This document shows, one piece after another, positions 45,032 to 56,500 of a stretch of 64,000 nucleotides of DNA. Positions within the stretch are counted from its first letter, which is position 1. Every line of letters begins with the position of its first letter. Source of the stretch: Dendrocalamus latiflorus (Eukaryota; Streptophyta; Magnoliopsida; Poales; Poaceae); contig CM029638.1 in NCBI GenBank assembly GCA_017311315.1, positions 7,746,368-7,810,367 of the forward strand. Direction: 5' to 3'. The translations under genes were made by a program, and so were the position numbers. The notes beneath the pieces were generated by a model. The model was not told where the DNA came from and did no database searches. It saw only the letters and a list, made by a program, of their open reading frames with translations.

Positions 45032-47287
45032 ATGGAAAGCTTCAAGCTCTCCTTGCTCTCCCTCCTTCCCTTCCTTCTCCTCGCCCGTGTTGCCGTGGAG
45101 GCCGGCGATGGGCTCAGCACGTTCATCGTCCACGTGCAAACCCAGGAAAGCCACGTGTTCGGTACGGCCGACGACCGGAAGGCGTGGTACAAGTCGTTCC
45201 TTCCCGAGGATGGACGGCTCCTCCACGCGTACCACCACGTCGTGAGCGGGTTCGCGGCCCGGCTGACGCGGCGGGAGCTCGACGAGATGTCCGCCATGCC
45301 CGGGTTCGTCGCCGCGGTGCCGGACCAGATTTACAAGGTGCAGACGACGCACACGCCGCGGTTCCTCGGACTGGACGTGCCGCAGGGCACGACCAACTAT
45401 TCGTCCGGATTTGGTGACGGCATCATCATTGGCGTGCTCGACAGTGGAGTCTTTCCTAACCACCCCTCCTTCAGCGGCGATGGCATGCCGCCGCCGCCAG
45501 CCAAGTGGAAGGGGCGGTGCGACTTCAACAGCTCTCTGTGCAACAACAAGCTCATCGGTGCTCGGGCTTTCGCCTCTGCCACCAGTGCCATGAATGGCAA
45601 CTCTACCGGTGATGCGCCGGTGTCACCGATCGACGAGGATGGGCACGGAACGCACACGTCAAGCACGGCGGCGGGAGCCGTCGTGCCAGGCGCTCAAGTG
45701 CTTGGCCAGGGCAGTGGCATTGCGTCCGGGATAGCGCCCCGTGCGCACGTCGCCATGTATAAGGTGTGCGGCGAGCAGGACTGCAGCAGCGCCGACATAC
45801 TCGCCGGCATTGACGCTGCCGTGGCTGACGGCTGTGACATTTTATCCATGTCCCTTGGCGGGCCGTCGGTACCTTTCTATCGAGACAGCATCGCCGTCGG
45901 CACGTTCGGCGCCGTGGAGAAGGGAGTGTTCGTCAGCATGGCAGCCGGCAACGGCGGTCCAAACCTCAGCACGCTGTCGAACGAGGCGCCCTGGATGCTC
46001 ACCGTCGCCGCGAGCACCATGGACCGTTTAATTAGAGCCAAAGTGCGCCTGGGAAACGGCCTCTCCTTCGAGGGAGAGTCGATCTACCAGCCAGACATCT
46101 CGGCGGCCGTCTTCTACCCGTTGGTCTACGCGGGCGCCAGTTCGACACCAGAAGCCCAGTTCTGCGGCAACCGCTCGCTGGACGGCTTCGACGTTAAGGG
46201 CAAGATAGTGCTCTGTGATCGTGGCAATGACGTCGCGAGGCTTGAGAAAGGCGCCGAGGTGCAAAGAGCCGGGGGCGTTGGCATGATTCTCGCCAACCAG
46301 TTCCCCGACGGCTTCAGCACGCTCGCCGACGCGCACGTCCTCCCAGCCTCGCACGTCAGCTACGCCGCCGGAGCGGCCATCAAGAACTACATCAACTCCA
46401 CGGCGAACCCGGTAGCGCAAATCCTCTTCAACGGCACGATCCTTGGCACGTCGCCGGCCCCGGCTATCACTTCGTTCTCCTCCCGTGGGCCCAGCATCCA
46501 GAACCCCGGCATTCTGAAGCCCGACATCACGGGCCCCGGCGTGAGCGTACTCGCGGCGTGGCCATTCCAAGTCGGCCCACCGTCGGCGCCGGTGTACCCC
46601 GGACCGACCTTCAACATCATATCCGGCACGTCCATGTCGACGCCGCACCTCAGCGGTATTGCCGCATTGATCAAGAGCAAGCACCCGGACTGGTCACCGG
46701 CGGCGATCAAGTCTGCCATCATGACAACCGCCGACGTCACCGACCGCTCCGGCAACCCCATACTCAATGAGCAGCACGTGCCGGCCAACTACTTCGCCAT
46801 TGGAGCAGGCCATGTCAACCCGAACAAGGCCATGAACCCCGGTCTAGTCTATGACATTGCCCCCGCCGACTACATCGGCTACCTTTGCGGCCTATACACG
46901 AGCCAGGAAGTCTCAGTGATCGCGCGCCGCGCGGTGGACTGCTCGGCCATCACGGTGATCCCAGACCGCCTGCTGAACTATCCCTCGATATCTGTCACGT
47001 TCCCGCCGTCGTGGAACTCAACGACTCCGGTGGCGGTGGGGCGCACGGTGAAGAACGTCGGAGAGGTGCCGGCGGTGTACAACGCCCACCTCGACTTGCC
47101 GGACAACGCAGTAAACGTCAGCGTTGCGCCGAGCTCGCTTCAGTTCACCGAGGCGAACCAGGTGCAGAACTTCACGGTGCTCGTGAGGCCGAGACAGGGT
47201 AGCGCCAAGGTGGTGGTGCAGGGCGCGCTCCGGTGGGTGTCCGACAAGCACACCGTGAGTAGCCCCATCTCGGTCACCTTCGCCTGA
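45032..47287 (+). CDS. Subtilisin-like serine protease (plant subtilase, S8A)
   Basis: Intronless, 751 residues, a normal length for a plant subtilase, secreted to the apoplast. Residues 1 to about 24 are a hydrophobic signal peptide. An I9 propeptide follows (about 27-110; SGFAARLTRRE). The S8 domain has the full catalytic set: Asp137 in IIGVLDSG, His205 in DGHGTHTSS, Asn307 in AAGNGGP and Ser534 in GTSMSTPHLSG. A PA domain is inserted between the Asn and Ser regions (GKIVLCDRGN, GVGMILAN). The C-terminal Fn3-like domain (about 640-751; TVKNVGEVPAVY, RWVSDKHTV) ends SPISVTFA. Several N-X-S/T sites are present. The start follows the TATA box and begins the signal peptide. Substrate is unknown. 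It is paralogous to the 37-kb pseudogene (shared C-terminal third) and more distantly to the subtilase at 49.5 kb. Confidence 0.97.
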   Translation: MESFKLSLLSLLPFLLLARVAVEAGDGLSTFIVHVQTQESHVFGTADDRKAWYKSFLPEDGRLLHAYHHVVSGFAARLTRRELDEMSAMPGFVAAVPDQIYKVQTTHTPRFLGLDVPQGTTNYSSGFGDGIIIGVLDSGVFPNHPSFSGDGMPPPPAKWKGRCDFNSSLCNNKLIGARAFASATSAMNGNSTGDAPVSPIDEDGHGTHTSSTAAGAVVPGAQVLGQGSGIASGIAPRAHVAMYKVCGEQDCSSADILAGIDAAVADGCDILSMSLGGPSVPFYRDSIAVGTFGAVEKGVFVSMAAGNGGPNLSTLSNEAPWMLTVAASTMDRLIRAKVRLGNGLSFEGESIYQPDISAAVFYPLVYAGASSTPEAQFCGNRSLDGFDVKGKIVLCDRGNDVARLEKGAEVQRAGGVGMILANQFPDGFSTLADAHVLPASHVSYAAGAAIKNYINSTANPVAQILFNGTILGTSPAPAITSFSSRGPSIQNPGILKPDITGPGVSVLAAWPFQVGPPSAPVYPGPTFNIISGTSMSTPHLSGIAALIKSKHPDWSPAAIKSAIMTTADVTDRSGNPILNEQHVPANYFAIGAGHVNPNKAMNPGLVYDIAPADYIGYLCGLYTSQEVSVIARRAVDCSAITVIPDRLLNYPSISVTFPPSWNSTTPVAVGRTVKNVGEVPAVYNAHLDLPDNAVNVSVAPSSLQFTEANQVQNFTVLVRPRQGSAKVVVQGALRWVSDKHTVSSPISVTFA

Positions 47288-47369
47288 CAGTACCACAGCT
47301 CGATCTACTTGACGACTTCTTCTACAAAGTGAATTTGATTGTTACCTTAGTTCGACACGTTCGAGTTGG

Positions 47370-47375
47370 AATAAA
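47370..47375 (+). terminator. Candidate polyadenylation signal of the 45-kb subtilase
   Basis: AATAAA lies 83 bases after the stop codon, a usual distance. Plant signals are loose, so this is suggestive only. Confidence 0.4.
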
Positions 47376-48220
47376 TTTCTAATGGTGCATGTTTGAATTA
47401 ATTTGCAGATCGGTACTGTTGTATATTAGCCAAAGAAAAGAACAATCCTTGGCACTAACCACTTGTTTTTTAGAGAGTACAAGATAGACATACACACTTA
47501 GCACATCTCATGCACACCACCACGCACACACGCGCACACACACACGAGCGTGCACCTACTATACACGCCTATATAACCGTTGATCAGAGGCTACAAGGCC
47601 CCCATATTACAGACACGTGTTGTCCGACTTAACACATATATGTGTGTACCCACTTTAATTATTCGGTTGAGACACGAGGCATTCGACCATGAGGATTGAA
47701 CTTTGATGGGTAGGGAGTTCAACGACTCCACTTGCCATCCGAGCTACGTTCAACCATCATATCATAGTTTCTTTAGCTTAGATTGATAATTTTGTCAAGT
47801 TCTTCCCTGCTAAATTTGTATTTGTATTTTGTAGGGTTCACCTATGGTAGGATAATTTGTCAAGGTTAGAATAATCTCTTTTGTATCTGTATTTGTTTAG
47901 GTTTGCCACATATGAAAATCTGCAACTGAACAATTTTCATACATAAGTTTGGCTTGCACCAGGTTGCAAGTGTAAGATAGAAATCAGGTTATTTTTATCT
48001 ATGGCAAGGTAGTGCATTAGCTCATTGTTATGTATTTGATACTTTTTTTTTGCCCAATGGATGAATTGTGTATAAGTGTAAGCAAGCCCTTAACGGGTCA
48101 AAAAGTGGGCCCGTTAATAAGAAGCTCTTCAACTCAGCCCATTTGAACAGGCCCATCAATGGAAACATCAAGTCAGCCTAATTTAACGTGTCGTTAACTA
48201 GTAAAAAAAAAGGCCCGTTA
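47376..48220. other. Intergenic sequence between the convergent subtilases (left part)
   Basis: An AC-rich imperfect microsatellite at 47515-47550 is followed by sequence with the block CCACTTGCCATCCGAGCTAC near 47729-47749, which reads like a repeat-element tail, but no ends could be paired. No gene. Confidence 0.35.
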
Positions 48221-48498
48221 GAGCAACTCCATCCCATTAGTTATTTCCCCCTCTCTATTTCCTAGGATGAAGAGACTAGCTATTATTTTCAGCTCTCTAT
48301 TTGAGTTAGCATTCCAATGGCCTAGCTATTTGAGAAGCGAGTGAGGAGGCGCTCGCCAAATCTAGCTAGCGGCCGGAAGAAAATAGCGACTCGATAAAAA
48401 TGAAGAGGAGGATAAAGAACCGGTTGGAGTCCATTTCTTGAGTCATATTAGGTAAATATACAATGAAGAGCAGGATAAAGAACCGGTTGAAGTTGCTC
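48221..48498. mobile_element. MITE with GAGCAACTCCA termini, 278 bp
   Basis: The left end GAGCAACTCCATC is inverted at the right (GAAGTTGCTC). TTA flanks both sides (48218-48220 and 48499-48501). Inside, the segment AGGATAAAGAACCGGTTG occurs twice near the right end. Related to 48945-49337. Confidence 0.65.
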
Positions 48499-48636
48499 TT
48501 AAGGGAGGAAACAACTCAGCCGAAACAACAACACAGCAACAAAAATGCTGGCTCCTACGAGCGATCGATTGCCACCGGACGGCCAAAAAAGTGATAGATA
48601 ATTAACAAGAAATCAGTCGCCTAATGCATAGACAGC

Positions 48637-48794
48637 CAGGGGCGAAGCCAGACAACAGGAGCATTGAGGTCATCTCTATTGCACAATGGTGTCCCCTCTA
48701 CTGATGAACAGTAATAAACATTAATTTTCTATAGGATTTGCTAAATTTCATTAAAGTCACTGGATAGCAATGCTTATATGCTGGCTTCGCCCCT
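48637..48794. mobile_element. hAT MITE, 158 bp, with perfect 8-bp target duplication
   Basis: Ends CAGGGGCGAAGCCAG and its inverse CTGGCTTCGCCCCT. TAGACAGC flanks both ends (48629-48636 and 48795-48802). Same terminus class as the other hAT elements in the window. Confidence 0.85.
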
Positions 48795-48944
48795 TAGACA
48801 GCCCCAAGTAAAAATATAGCACACATCAATATAAAGGGTGGATCGATGAAAATAATGAAATCGCATCTCGCCCCTTTTAGGTACAAAATCAAATAGTTGC
48901 GTCTAGACATTATTTAAATATTTTTTCTAACTATCTTCCTATTA

Positions 48945-49337
48945 GAGCAATTCCAGCAGGGCCCCTACTTGAGCCATCATCCTACTTTTGAGGGACGAGG
49001 GGAAAAAACGCACTCCAGTAGGGCTCCTACTTGAGCCCTCAAAAGTAGAGGGCCCTCAAATCTCCCCCTCGAGCCCTCATTCCTGGGGGTCTGGAGGGAG
49101 CCCCTACTTTTGAGGGCTCACGTAGGGGCCCTGCTGGAGTGAGTTTTTTGCCCCTCGGCCTTCAAAAGTAGGATGATGGTGGGTCATATGTGTCATCCCC
49201 TCTAAGAATGAATTTGAGGGTCCTGTTTCGAGGGCTCTTGCTGGAGTGTAGCCCAAAAAATAGAGCCCTCAAAAGTAGAGAGAGCTCTCAAATAAAAAGT
49301 AGGGGCTCTATTTTGAGGGCTACTGCTGGAGTTGCTC
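48945..49337. mobile_element. MITE with GAGCAATTCCAGCAG termini, 393 bp
   Basis: The left end GAGCAATTCCAGCAG matches the inverse of the right end (CTGCTGGAGTTGCTC). TTA flanks both ends (48942-48944 and 49338-49340). The interior is an alternation of CCCTACTTTTGAGGG-type inverted blocks, so the whole element can fold. It ends 187 bases past the stop codon of the minus-strand subtilase. Confidence 0.8.
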
Positions 49338-49524
49338 TTAGCTCGCCATGATGGTGGACACTTTTCAACAAGAAAACCAAAGAAAAAAAAACATAATATC
49401 TCACTTCAGTCTGTGGAAAGCGTTGGCTCCATGCATGCGTGAGCCCACGGAATCAAAGTAAAAACGTCATAAGAAACTCACATATCAAGCTCTGATACAT
49501 AATGGCCATCTAATCAAGAGCTAG

Positions 49525-51912
49525 TTAGGGTTGACGTGTAGGCTGTGTAGCCGTCGTGTTCCTCCCCGTCCCGGGCAAAATGAGGATCGGACTGCGCACG
49601 ACGTACATGCCGGAGACCCACTTCAGCTGCCCTTCGATCGTGCCGGCCGGCGCGTGGCCGGACGCCGACTTGACGGTGACCGTGTAGTTCAGGACCTCCT
49701 CCAACGCCTTGAACGTCAGCTTCGGCGGCTTCACCTCCACCGTCACCGATTTCGGCACGTCAACCTCCACTGCGTACGTCGAGCTGGCCACCCCGACGTT
49801 AGTCACCGCGCGGGTGACGGTCACGGCGAATGGCTCCCCGTCAAGGATTACGGTGATTGACGGGTAGTTGAGGTCCTTCTGGTCGAGTTTTGGTAGCTTG
49901 GCGCACACCGCCGGCGCCGCCGGGTGGATGATTGAGCTCACCTTCTGGTCCGTGTACCCGAGCCCGCACAGGTACGGGACGTAGTCCTGCGCCGTCAGGT
50001 TGTACACGAGCCCCGGGTCGATGGCTTTCTGCGGGTTTACGTGCCCGGCGCCCATGGCGAAGTAGCTCGCCGGCGTGCCGTCCGCGTCGGTTATCGGTTT
50101 CCGGAGGTTATCGGTTGTTTCAGTCGTCGTCATCAGGGCAGACTTGATGGCCGCGGGCGACCATGTCGGGTGCGCGTTCTTGATCAGAGCGGCGATCCCG
50201 CCGAGGTGCGGCGCGGCCATGGACGTGCCGGACTTGATGTCGAACTTGGGCACCACTGCGTTGGGCGGGAACTCCATGTCCTCGATCTTGGGAACACCGG
50301 CGAGTACGTTCACTCCAGGGCCGATGATGTCGGGCTTTAGAATTCCCCGGCTTCGCGTGTTCGGCCCCCGCGACGAGAACGGTGCAACCTTCGGCGACTG
50401 AGGGGTGTTGAATAGTGTCCCTCTGAAGATGAAGTTGGCCGTCGGGCTCGGCGTGGCCTGGATGTAAGCCTTGATCTTCTGCCCGGCCGCGTAGGGGACT
50501 TGCGCCGTCGGGAGGACGTGCGGCCTCGGGACGATCACCGGGCCGAACACCTGAGAGATGACGACGATCATGCCGGCTGCGCCCGCACGGAGTACCAACT
50601 TGGCCTTCTCGGTGCTCAGGCCACCACCGGCGTCACAAATGACGATCTTTCCTGTGACATTTTGTGCCCTCAATACATTCTCACTGTTGCACATGCCGTC
50701 ACCTACGTCGCGCACTAAGGGCCGCAGCTTGCTTCCGAAGTCCTTGGGTTCGCTGAGCGACTCGCCGTCAAACTCATCTCCACTGCCAAGCTTCACGGTG
50801 GCCACGAACCGCCTGTCGGTGGTGCTCGCCCCAACGGTGAGCAACCACGGCGCCTCGTTGACGACGGTTCCCGGGCTAGGGCCGGTGTTGCCAGCCGCCG
50901 CGCTGACGAACACGCCGTTCATGACAGCGGTGTACCCTCCGAGCGAGATGGGGTCATCTGAAAAGTCAGCAGTCGAGTCGCCACCAAGCGACAGCGAGAG
51001 GATGTCGACGCCGTCCTCGATGGCCTCGTCCACCGCTGCTAAGATGTCATCGCGGTCGCAGCCCTTCTCTTCGTAGCACACTTGGTAGAAGGCGATGTGC
51101 GCACGGGGGGCCATGCCAGCCGCCGTGCCCAGCCCGTTGCCGAAAACGTTGGCGCCGGGCACGAACGCGCCGGCCGCCGTGCTGGACGTGTGCGTCCCGT
51201 GTTGGCCCTCGTTGATCGGAAGCACCGGGTCGCGAAGGCCCTTCCACTTCCACTTGGCCGACTCGAAGAAGGACCGCGCCCCGATGAGCTTGTTGTTGCA
51301 CACCGTATTGTTGAAGTCGCATCGGCCGTTCCACTTGGCCGGCGGCGGTTTCATCCCTGTCCCATCGAGCGACGGGTGCCCGGCGTAGATGCCATCGTCG
51401 AGGACCCCAATGATGACGCCCTCGCCCATGTTGCTGGTGTTCCACACGCCGCCCCCGGCGCGGCCCGCGCCGCCGCCCATGAGCCCGAGCAACTGCGGCG
51501 TGTGCGTGGTGAGGAGGTGGTACGTCTTCTCAGGGAGGGCCCGGACGAACCAGTCCATCTTGGACATCTTCTCCGCCTCCTCCGGCGTCAGGCGGGCGGA
51601 GAAGCCGTTCACGACGTGGCGGTAGGAGTAGATGAGCCGGGACACGGAGGACGGGTCCGACTCCAGCGCCTCCTTGGCCAGGTCGCACACAGACGCCAGC
51701 AGCGACGCGTGCCAGCTCGACACGTTCTTGAACAGCTTCTGGTCGTACTCGTACGGCTTGCGCACGATGATGAGGTAGTTGCTGTGCACGCCGGTGTCAT
51801 GACCCCCGTGACTCGCCGCGGGGGTGGCCGCTAGAGACAGGAGGAGGAGGACGGCGGCAATGCGGAGGACGAGGCGCGGCGACCAGCACCGTCCATGGTT
51901 TCGATTGTCCAT
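49525..51912 (-). CDS. Subtilisin-like serine protease (plant subtilase, S8A)
   Basis: Intronless, 795 residues. A charged N-terminus is followed by a hydrophobic stretch (about 15-34) acting as signal peptide, then an I9 propeptide (about 45-135; VVNGFSARLTPEE) and an S8 domain with Asp172 in IIGVLDDG, His238 in GQHGTHTSS, Asn342 in AAGNTGP and Ser564 in GTSMAAPHLGG. A PA domain lies between Asn and Ser (TGKIVICDAGG, AAGMIVV). The C-terminal Fn3-like domain (VTRAVTNVGVASSTY, LKWVSGMYVV) is followed by a short extra tail rich in Thr and Pro. The stop is TAA at 49525-49527. It is clearly a different subtilase lineage from its neighbour (SMAAPHLGG versus SMSTPHLSG; different propeptide), so this is an old duplication. 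Substrate unknown; expected to be secreted. Confidence 0.97.
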   Translation of the reverse strand: MDNRNHGRCWSPRLVLRIAAVLLLLSLAATPAASHGGHDTGVHSNYLIIVRKPYEYDQKLFKNVSSWHASLLASVCDLAKEALESDPSSVSRLIYSYRHVVNGFSARLTPEEAEKMSKMDWFVRALPEKTYHLLTTHTPQLLGLMGGGAGRAGGGVWNTSNMGEGVIIGVLDDGIYAGHPSLDGTGMKPPPAKWNGRCDFNNTVCNNKLIGARSFFESAKWKWKGLRDPVLPINEGQHGTHTSSTAAGAFVPGANVFGNGLGTAAGMAPRAHIAFYQVCYEEKGCDRDDILAAVDEAIEDGVDILSLSLGGDSTADFSDDPISLGGYTAVMNGVFVSAAAGNTGPSPGTVVNEAPWLLTVGASTTDRRFVATVKLGSGDEFDGESLSEPKDFGSKLRPLVRDVGDGMCNSENVLRAQNVTGKIVICDAGGGLSTEKAKLVLRAGAAGMIVVISQVFGPVIVPRPHVLPTAQVPYAAGQKIKAYIQATPSPTANFIFRGTLFNTPQSPKVAPFSSRGPNTRSRGILKPDIIGPGVNVLAGVPKIEDMEFPPNAVVPKFDIKSGTSMAAPHLGGIAALIKNAHPTWSPAAIKSALMTTTETTDNLRKPITDADGTPASYFAMGAGHVNPQKAIDPGLVYNLTAQDYVPYLCGLGYTDQKVSSIIHPAAPAVCAKLPKLDQKDLNYPSITVILDGEPFAVTVTRAVTNVGVASSTYAVEVDVPKSVTVEVKPPKLTFKALEEVLNYTVTVKSASGHAPAGTIEGQLKWVSGMYVVRSPILILPGTGRNTTATQPTRQP

Positions 51913-52096
51913 TGAGTGAACGATCAGGGGAGGGAGTTCTGCAGGATAACACTACATATGGGCAGTCTGTTCTTGTGATCTAAAAATGGCTTACCATTTT
52001 GTGGTCACACGGTGAGATGGCTTAATATAGGGAAGGCATGCAAGATCTGGGGACGCTTAGCTCTGACCAGAAGTTGGATTAGACTTGCCTTCGATT
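51913..52096 (-). promoter_or_regulatory. Short upstream region of the 49.5-kb subtilase
   Basis: Only 184 bases separate the start codon from a hAT insertion. A minus-strand CCCTATATTAAG element (about 52020-52031) lies about 110 bases upstream and could serve as TATA box. Confidence 0.5.
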
Positions 52097-53372
52097 CAGT
52101 GGTGGAGCCAGGATTTCACAAAGCCTCAGGCCAAAAACTAAGGGTCTATAAATCCATAACTAACATCGAATACTATCAACACTGGGGCATAACAAAAGTA
52201 CAACACAAATGCACTAACGAAATAAAATTTAAATACCATGTTTAACGATACAACAAAATAGATAAAACATAGCAAAAAATAGGAATGTAACATACATCTA
52301 GTTCCTATTGTTTTCGGAGTTTGATTTGATTGCAATGGAAAATAAAATGCCAATGTCTTGGTCCTCTTCATCATGTATTTCTAATTCTAGTATCGCAAAA
52401 ATTCAAATAGCAAGTTAATATACATAGTCTCATAGACATACTACACTAATAAGTAATAACACTATCACAGACTTCACAACATCACTCGAAGTCTCAAACA
52501 GTCATACACTCATATTGACAACAATCACAGATTCACAGTGAGCAGCTAGATAGAAGCTCACCGGGAGCCAGCACCGGCGGACCGCGGACGGCGGTGAGCA
52601 GTGGGGGCGGCGTCGGCGTGTCACGACAGACTGGCGGTGCCACACTGCCGCGGGCCACAGCTGAGAGGAGGCGAGGTCGGCGTCGCGGTGGAGAGGCGTT
52701 GAGGAGGCGAGAGCCGAGAGGCGACGTCGTGGCGGAGAGGAGGCGGTGGGGCGATGCTGCGGCGGACTGACGGAGAGGAGGCGGGGCGGGGCCGCGGCGG
52801 AGAGGAGGCGGGGGCGCGGCAGAGAGGAGGTGGGGGCGGTGACATGGGGGGAGAGGATACGCTGATGCGGTGGGGGGCTAGGGGCGGCCGGCGGCGAAGT
52901 CGCGGAGGCGTCGCGAGACGAGAGTCGGGAGGGGATTGCGGGATTGGGTCTAGGGTTAGGCCATCGCGGAGAGGAGGCGGGGGCGCGGCAGAGAGGAGGC
53001 AGGGGGCGGCGACGCGGGGGAGAGGATGCGCCGATGCGGTGGGGGGCTGGGGGCGGCCGGCGACGGAGGCGGAGAGGCTGCTAGAGGCATCGTGAGCGGG
53101 AGTCGGGAGGGGATTGCGGGGGGCTAGGGTCAGGGCGTTAGGCCGTCGCTCCGTGCCTCCGCTAGTATGGCGTTTGGATTTTGGGCCGTTTCGCACTTCC
53201 GTCGTTGCCCGTTGGCTCCGCTGGGTCGGCTGGTAATCAGGCCGGCCGGGAAGACTCGGGCCTAACACTGTGTAACATTTTTCTTTGGATATATTTATAA
53301 AATTTTTCCATTATCATTTTCGCTGGGCCTCGGGCCGTTGCCCAACCGGCCCGAGGTCCATCTCTGCCCCTG
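52097..53372. mobile_element. hAT element, 1276 bp, next to the subtilase promoter
   Basis: Ends CAGTGGTGGAGCCAGG and, in reverse complement, CAGGGGCAGAGATGG. Flanks CTTCGATT (52089-52096) and CTTCAATT (53373-53380) match at seven of eight positions. AT-rich on the left, GC-rich with GGCGGAGAGGAGGCGG repeats on the right, no transposase. It is two bases different in length from the 20120-21397 element and has the same layout. A 216-codon minus-strand ORF inside is low-complexity Pro/Ser/Arg and is not called a gene. Confidence 0.78.
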
Positions 53373-53501
53373 CTTCAATTCGAGGCTTTCTAGTGGAGGA
53401 AATGAAGCAGATGAGATGAGATGTTTGCGCCTCTCGTTTCCATGACACTTGCATGGAGCTGGAGACTGGAAGTATCACTTCAAATCAGTGAACTCTGTCA
53501 C

Positions 53502-56500
53502 CAGTAACAGACCCAGGAATAAAATAAAGTTAGGACAGAGTCGGAAGCATGAAATAAATAGTATTACCTAAAAGCAAAGTAATTTATAATCAAACTATGT
53601 TGCGATCATACTAATAAGAGCATGTGATACAAAATAGAAGCAACAACTACAATTCACATGTAAACATATGTAGATAACGGTAGGACAATGAAAAATATCT
53701 CACTAATAAAGCTTAATCAATAGTTGTAAATAAGCCATAGAAGAAACGATCTATTAATTATGAAAGACAGATAGATCGGTAGTGTCACTACTCACTAACC
53801 AGCACTAGCAAAAAGCTCTAAACAAGTTCTACTTTGCTGTCCAACAGCGGCGAGGTCCTCAGAGATATATGCCCTTCTCTGTAAGACTATAAGTCGAGGC
53901 ACAGCGCACACCGGCTCACGGAATTGAGGTGCAGAGTGATGCTGCTCAAAGCACACAAACCAACAGATAGGATGAATCGATCCCCAAAATAGAGATGGCT
54001 ACCAGCACTGCGTACAGCGATGCCGCTGCACAGAACCACGCCGACCACAATTAGAAGAACATCTCCAAATTCCAACCACAAATAGTACTGAAGGGTGCAA
54101 ACTTTATTCTGAGACATTACATGAAACACCTCACGCACAAGCAATGTGGAACTTCTAAGGGGATTTTTCACATCTAATGCTTATTGCCTTATTGCCAATT
54201 TCTTCTGAAACTTTCTTCTGGAAGTTAATTTGATCACAGTTGAATTTCCAGTGTCTAAGTATGATCAGATAAAGTTCACACAGAATGCCTCTTTTTGTCT
54301 ATCAAATATCACAAAAGGCTAATTAAAGTTGATTAACAAATGTTGCATCCTAGAATGTGTATAGGAATAACCAGACAAGAAATGCACTTCCGTGTTTGAG
54401 CTTGTATCAATCAGGACCTTGGTAGGGAGCTAACTATAATTGTTACAACAAGTTGACGAATTGCAGGCATATCTGCACTGAACACTCCATTCAGCATCGA
54501 ATCATTAGATTTATGCCCCAAATTTGGATAATTATCAAATAATTAAATAGGAATATCAATCTCCTGATAGTCCGTCTGACATAACAACCTTGCTACAGAA
54601 CTGTAGTAGTAAAATTGAAGGCTCACTGCAAATCCTTCCCTTATTTCTTCAGGCTATGCCATTTCCGTTCCATTCAAGTGAACACAAACTACCCAAGATT
54701 AGTTTATTAGAAGGAAAACCCTAACTGCAAAAATTGTATCACTCGTGTCTATTGTAACATTTCGACAAACACATGGTACGCATAACAACTGACACGCTTA
54801 AACACTAGAACGAGACTAGCATTGCCAAATACAGACAGTACTAGTAAAGTTCACACACTTTTGAGGAATTGCATCAGGCACCTCACGCGCAAGCAAGCAA
54901 ATCATAATATTCCAGGAACAACAGAGACTCTAGAAAAGTTACCAGAGACTACTGCACCATCGCCGGTGTGAAGAAAAGCAACCAACCTTCTTTGATCTCC
55001 TTCTAGATCTTGGCAATTGGGAATTGGGATTAACGGGGGCCGGCGGGCCGCTGCTTCTCCGTCCATCGACGACTTGGCCGAAGTACCGCCTGGGTCGGCG
55101 TAACATCCTAAAGAATATAAAAATAAGGATAATTTAAAAACTTTTGCATATATTTGTTCTCCCTTGGTTTTACTGGAATTCCTTTGAAAAAAGTATTTTT
55201 AAAAATCGAAAAGTGCATAAAATAAATCAAGTTAAATCCAAAATCAAATGTTAGAAAGAATGGTTAAAAGTGGCATGAGAGAAAGTATGATGAAAATCAT
55301 CCTAAAAACTCATAAATATAATCATAGCACTGGAAATAAATATTTAAGTCATTTTTAAACATGATCTAAGAATTTAATTAAATTAGAAATCAACTTTATA
55401 AGGGACATTAGCCTTCCTGTAATTTTGAGAAAAATCCAGAGAATATAAAATTCTAAAAAAAATATACAATGATCTACACCTTGTCAGAAGCTTGCACAAA
55501 AATATTTGTAATTTTTCGAGTAAGTTTTCTAGCTTTAAAAATTACCCAACCCACTCAGCCCTCACCCCTTTCTCTCTCTCAGTGTCGTGTGGGGCCCATT
55601 CACAGTGATTGTCTTCCACCTCCGCGCGCTCGCGCTAACTCTGCCATGGCTGCTGCCCTCAAATTCTGACATCGTGCCCACGGTTCCTCTCTGTTGCTGC
55701 CAACCCCTATCTACCCGTTCCCTCAATGCGACACATCTCTTCCCCTTGTCTTCTTTTGCGCCTCGCATGCCACGGCGAGAAACCAAATACGCCCCTCTGT
55801 TGTGCTTGCGAGAACTCGCGCTTTGCCCTCAACTATTCCGTACCTACAAAGCCCCCCAACAACACCTGTACTCTTTAGCTCGCCCCTTGGTCTCTTGCGT
55901 GTGTTTCTTAAGCACCTCGCTCACTAAAACACCGAGAAACCAAAGTCGTTCGTGATGCCAGTGAGCACGCGACCGTGTTCTAGCAAATCCGGTGAACTTC
56001 TCTCCTTTCCAACTCCGTCACAACGCGCATTACCTCTCCCTTAAATACCCTACTTATTTGATTGACCTTTCATGCGGTAGACCACTCAAGCTAGGCTTTC
56101 TTCTTCATTTTTGACCAGGACACTGCTATAAGCCTTCCTCTCTCTCCGGTGAGCCGTATCTCGATTCCATTCACCCATACCTCCGCATGTATGCAAGCTC
56201 GTGTGCATCCTTTTGTAGCTTCTCTATTGTCGGAATTCGCTGTTGCCATGGGCCTTCTCTTTGCCGCCAACGAGGTCACCATCGCTAAGCCACTCTGCGA
56301 CTTCCCGAGTGTTGTCATCATCTTTAGTGAGTTCCCCTCCCATGGAAGCTCCCTTAGCACCGAACTGAGCTCTAGTAGCTCATAGCCCTATAGTGCCATT
56401 CCCCTATCTCCGCCGCTGCAAGACCTCGCTATCGACTGCCCTATCCTCCAAGTTAGGCCACGATACTTCACCTAGGCATGCGGGCTAAGGTCCCGGCTTT

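Noticed and set aside
51082..51834. 250-codon ORF antisense to the 49.5-kb subtilase
   Set aside because: Shadow frame of a GC-rich coding sequence; His/Arg/Gly-rich and without a domain.
52621..53268. 215-codon minus-strand ORF
   Set aside because: Low-complexity Pro/Ser/Arg text within the hAT element; mirrors the GC-rich repeats.
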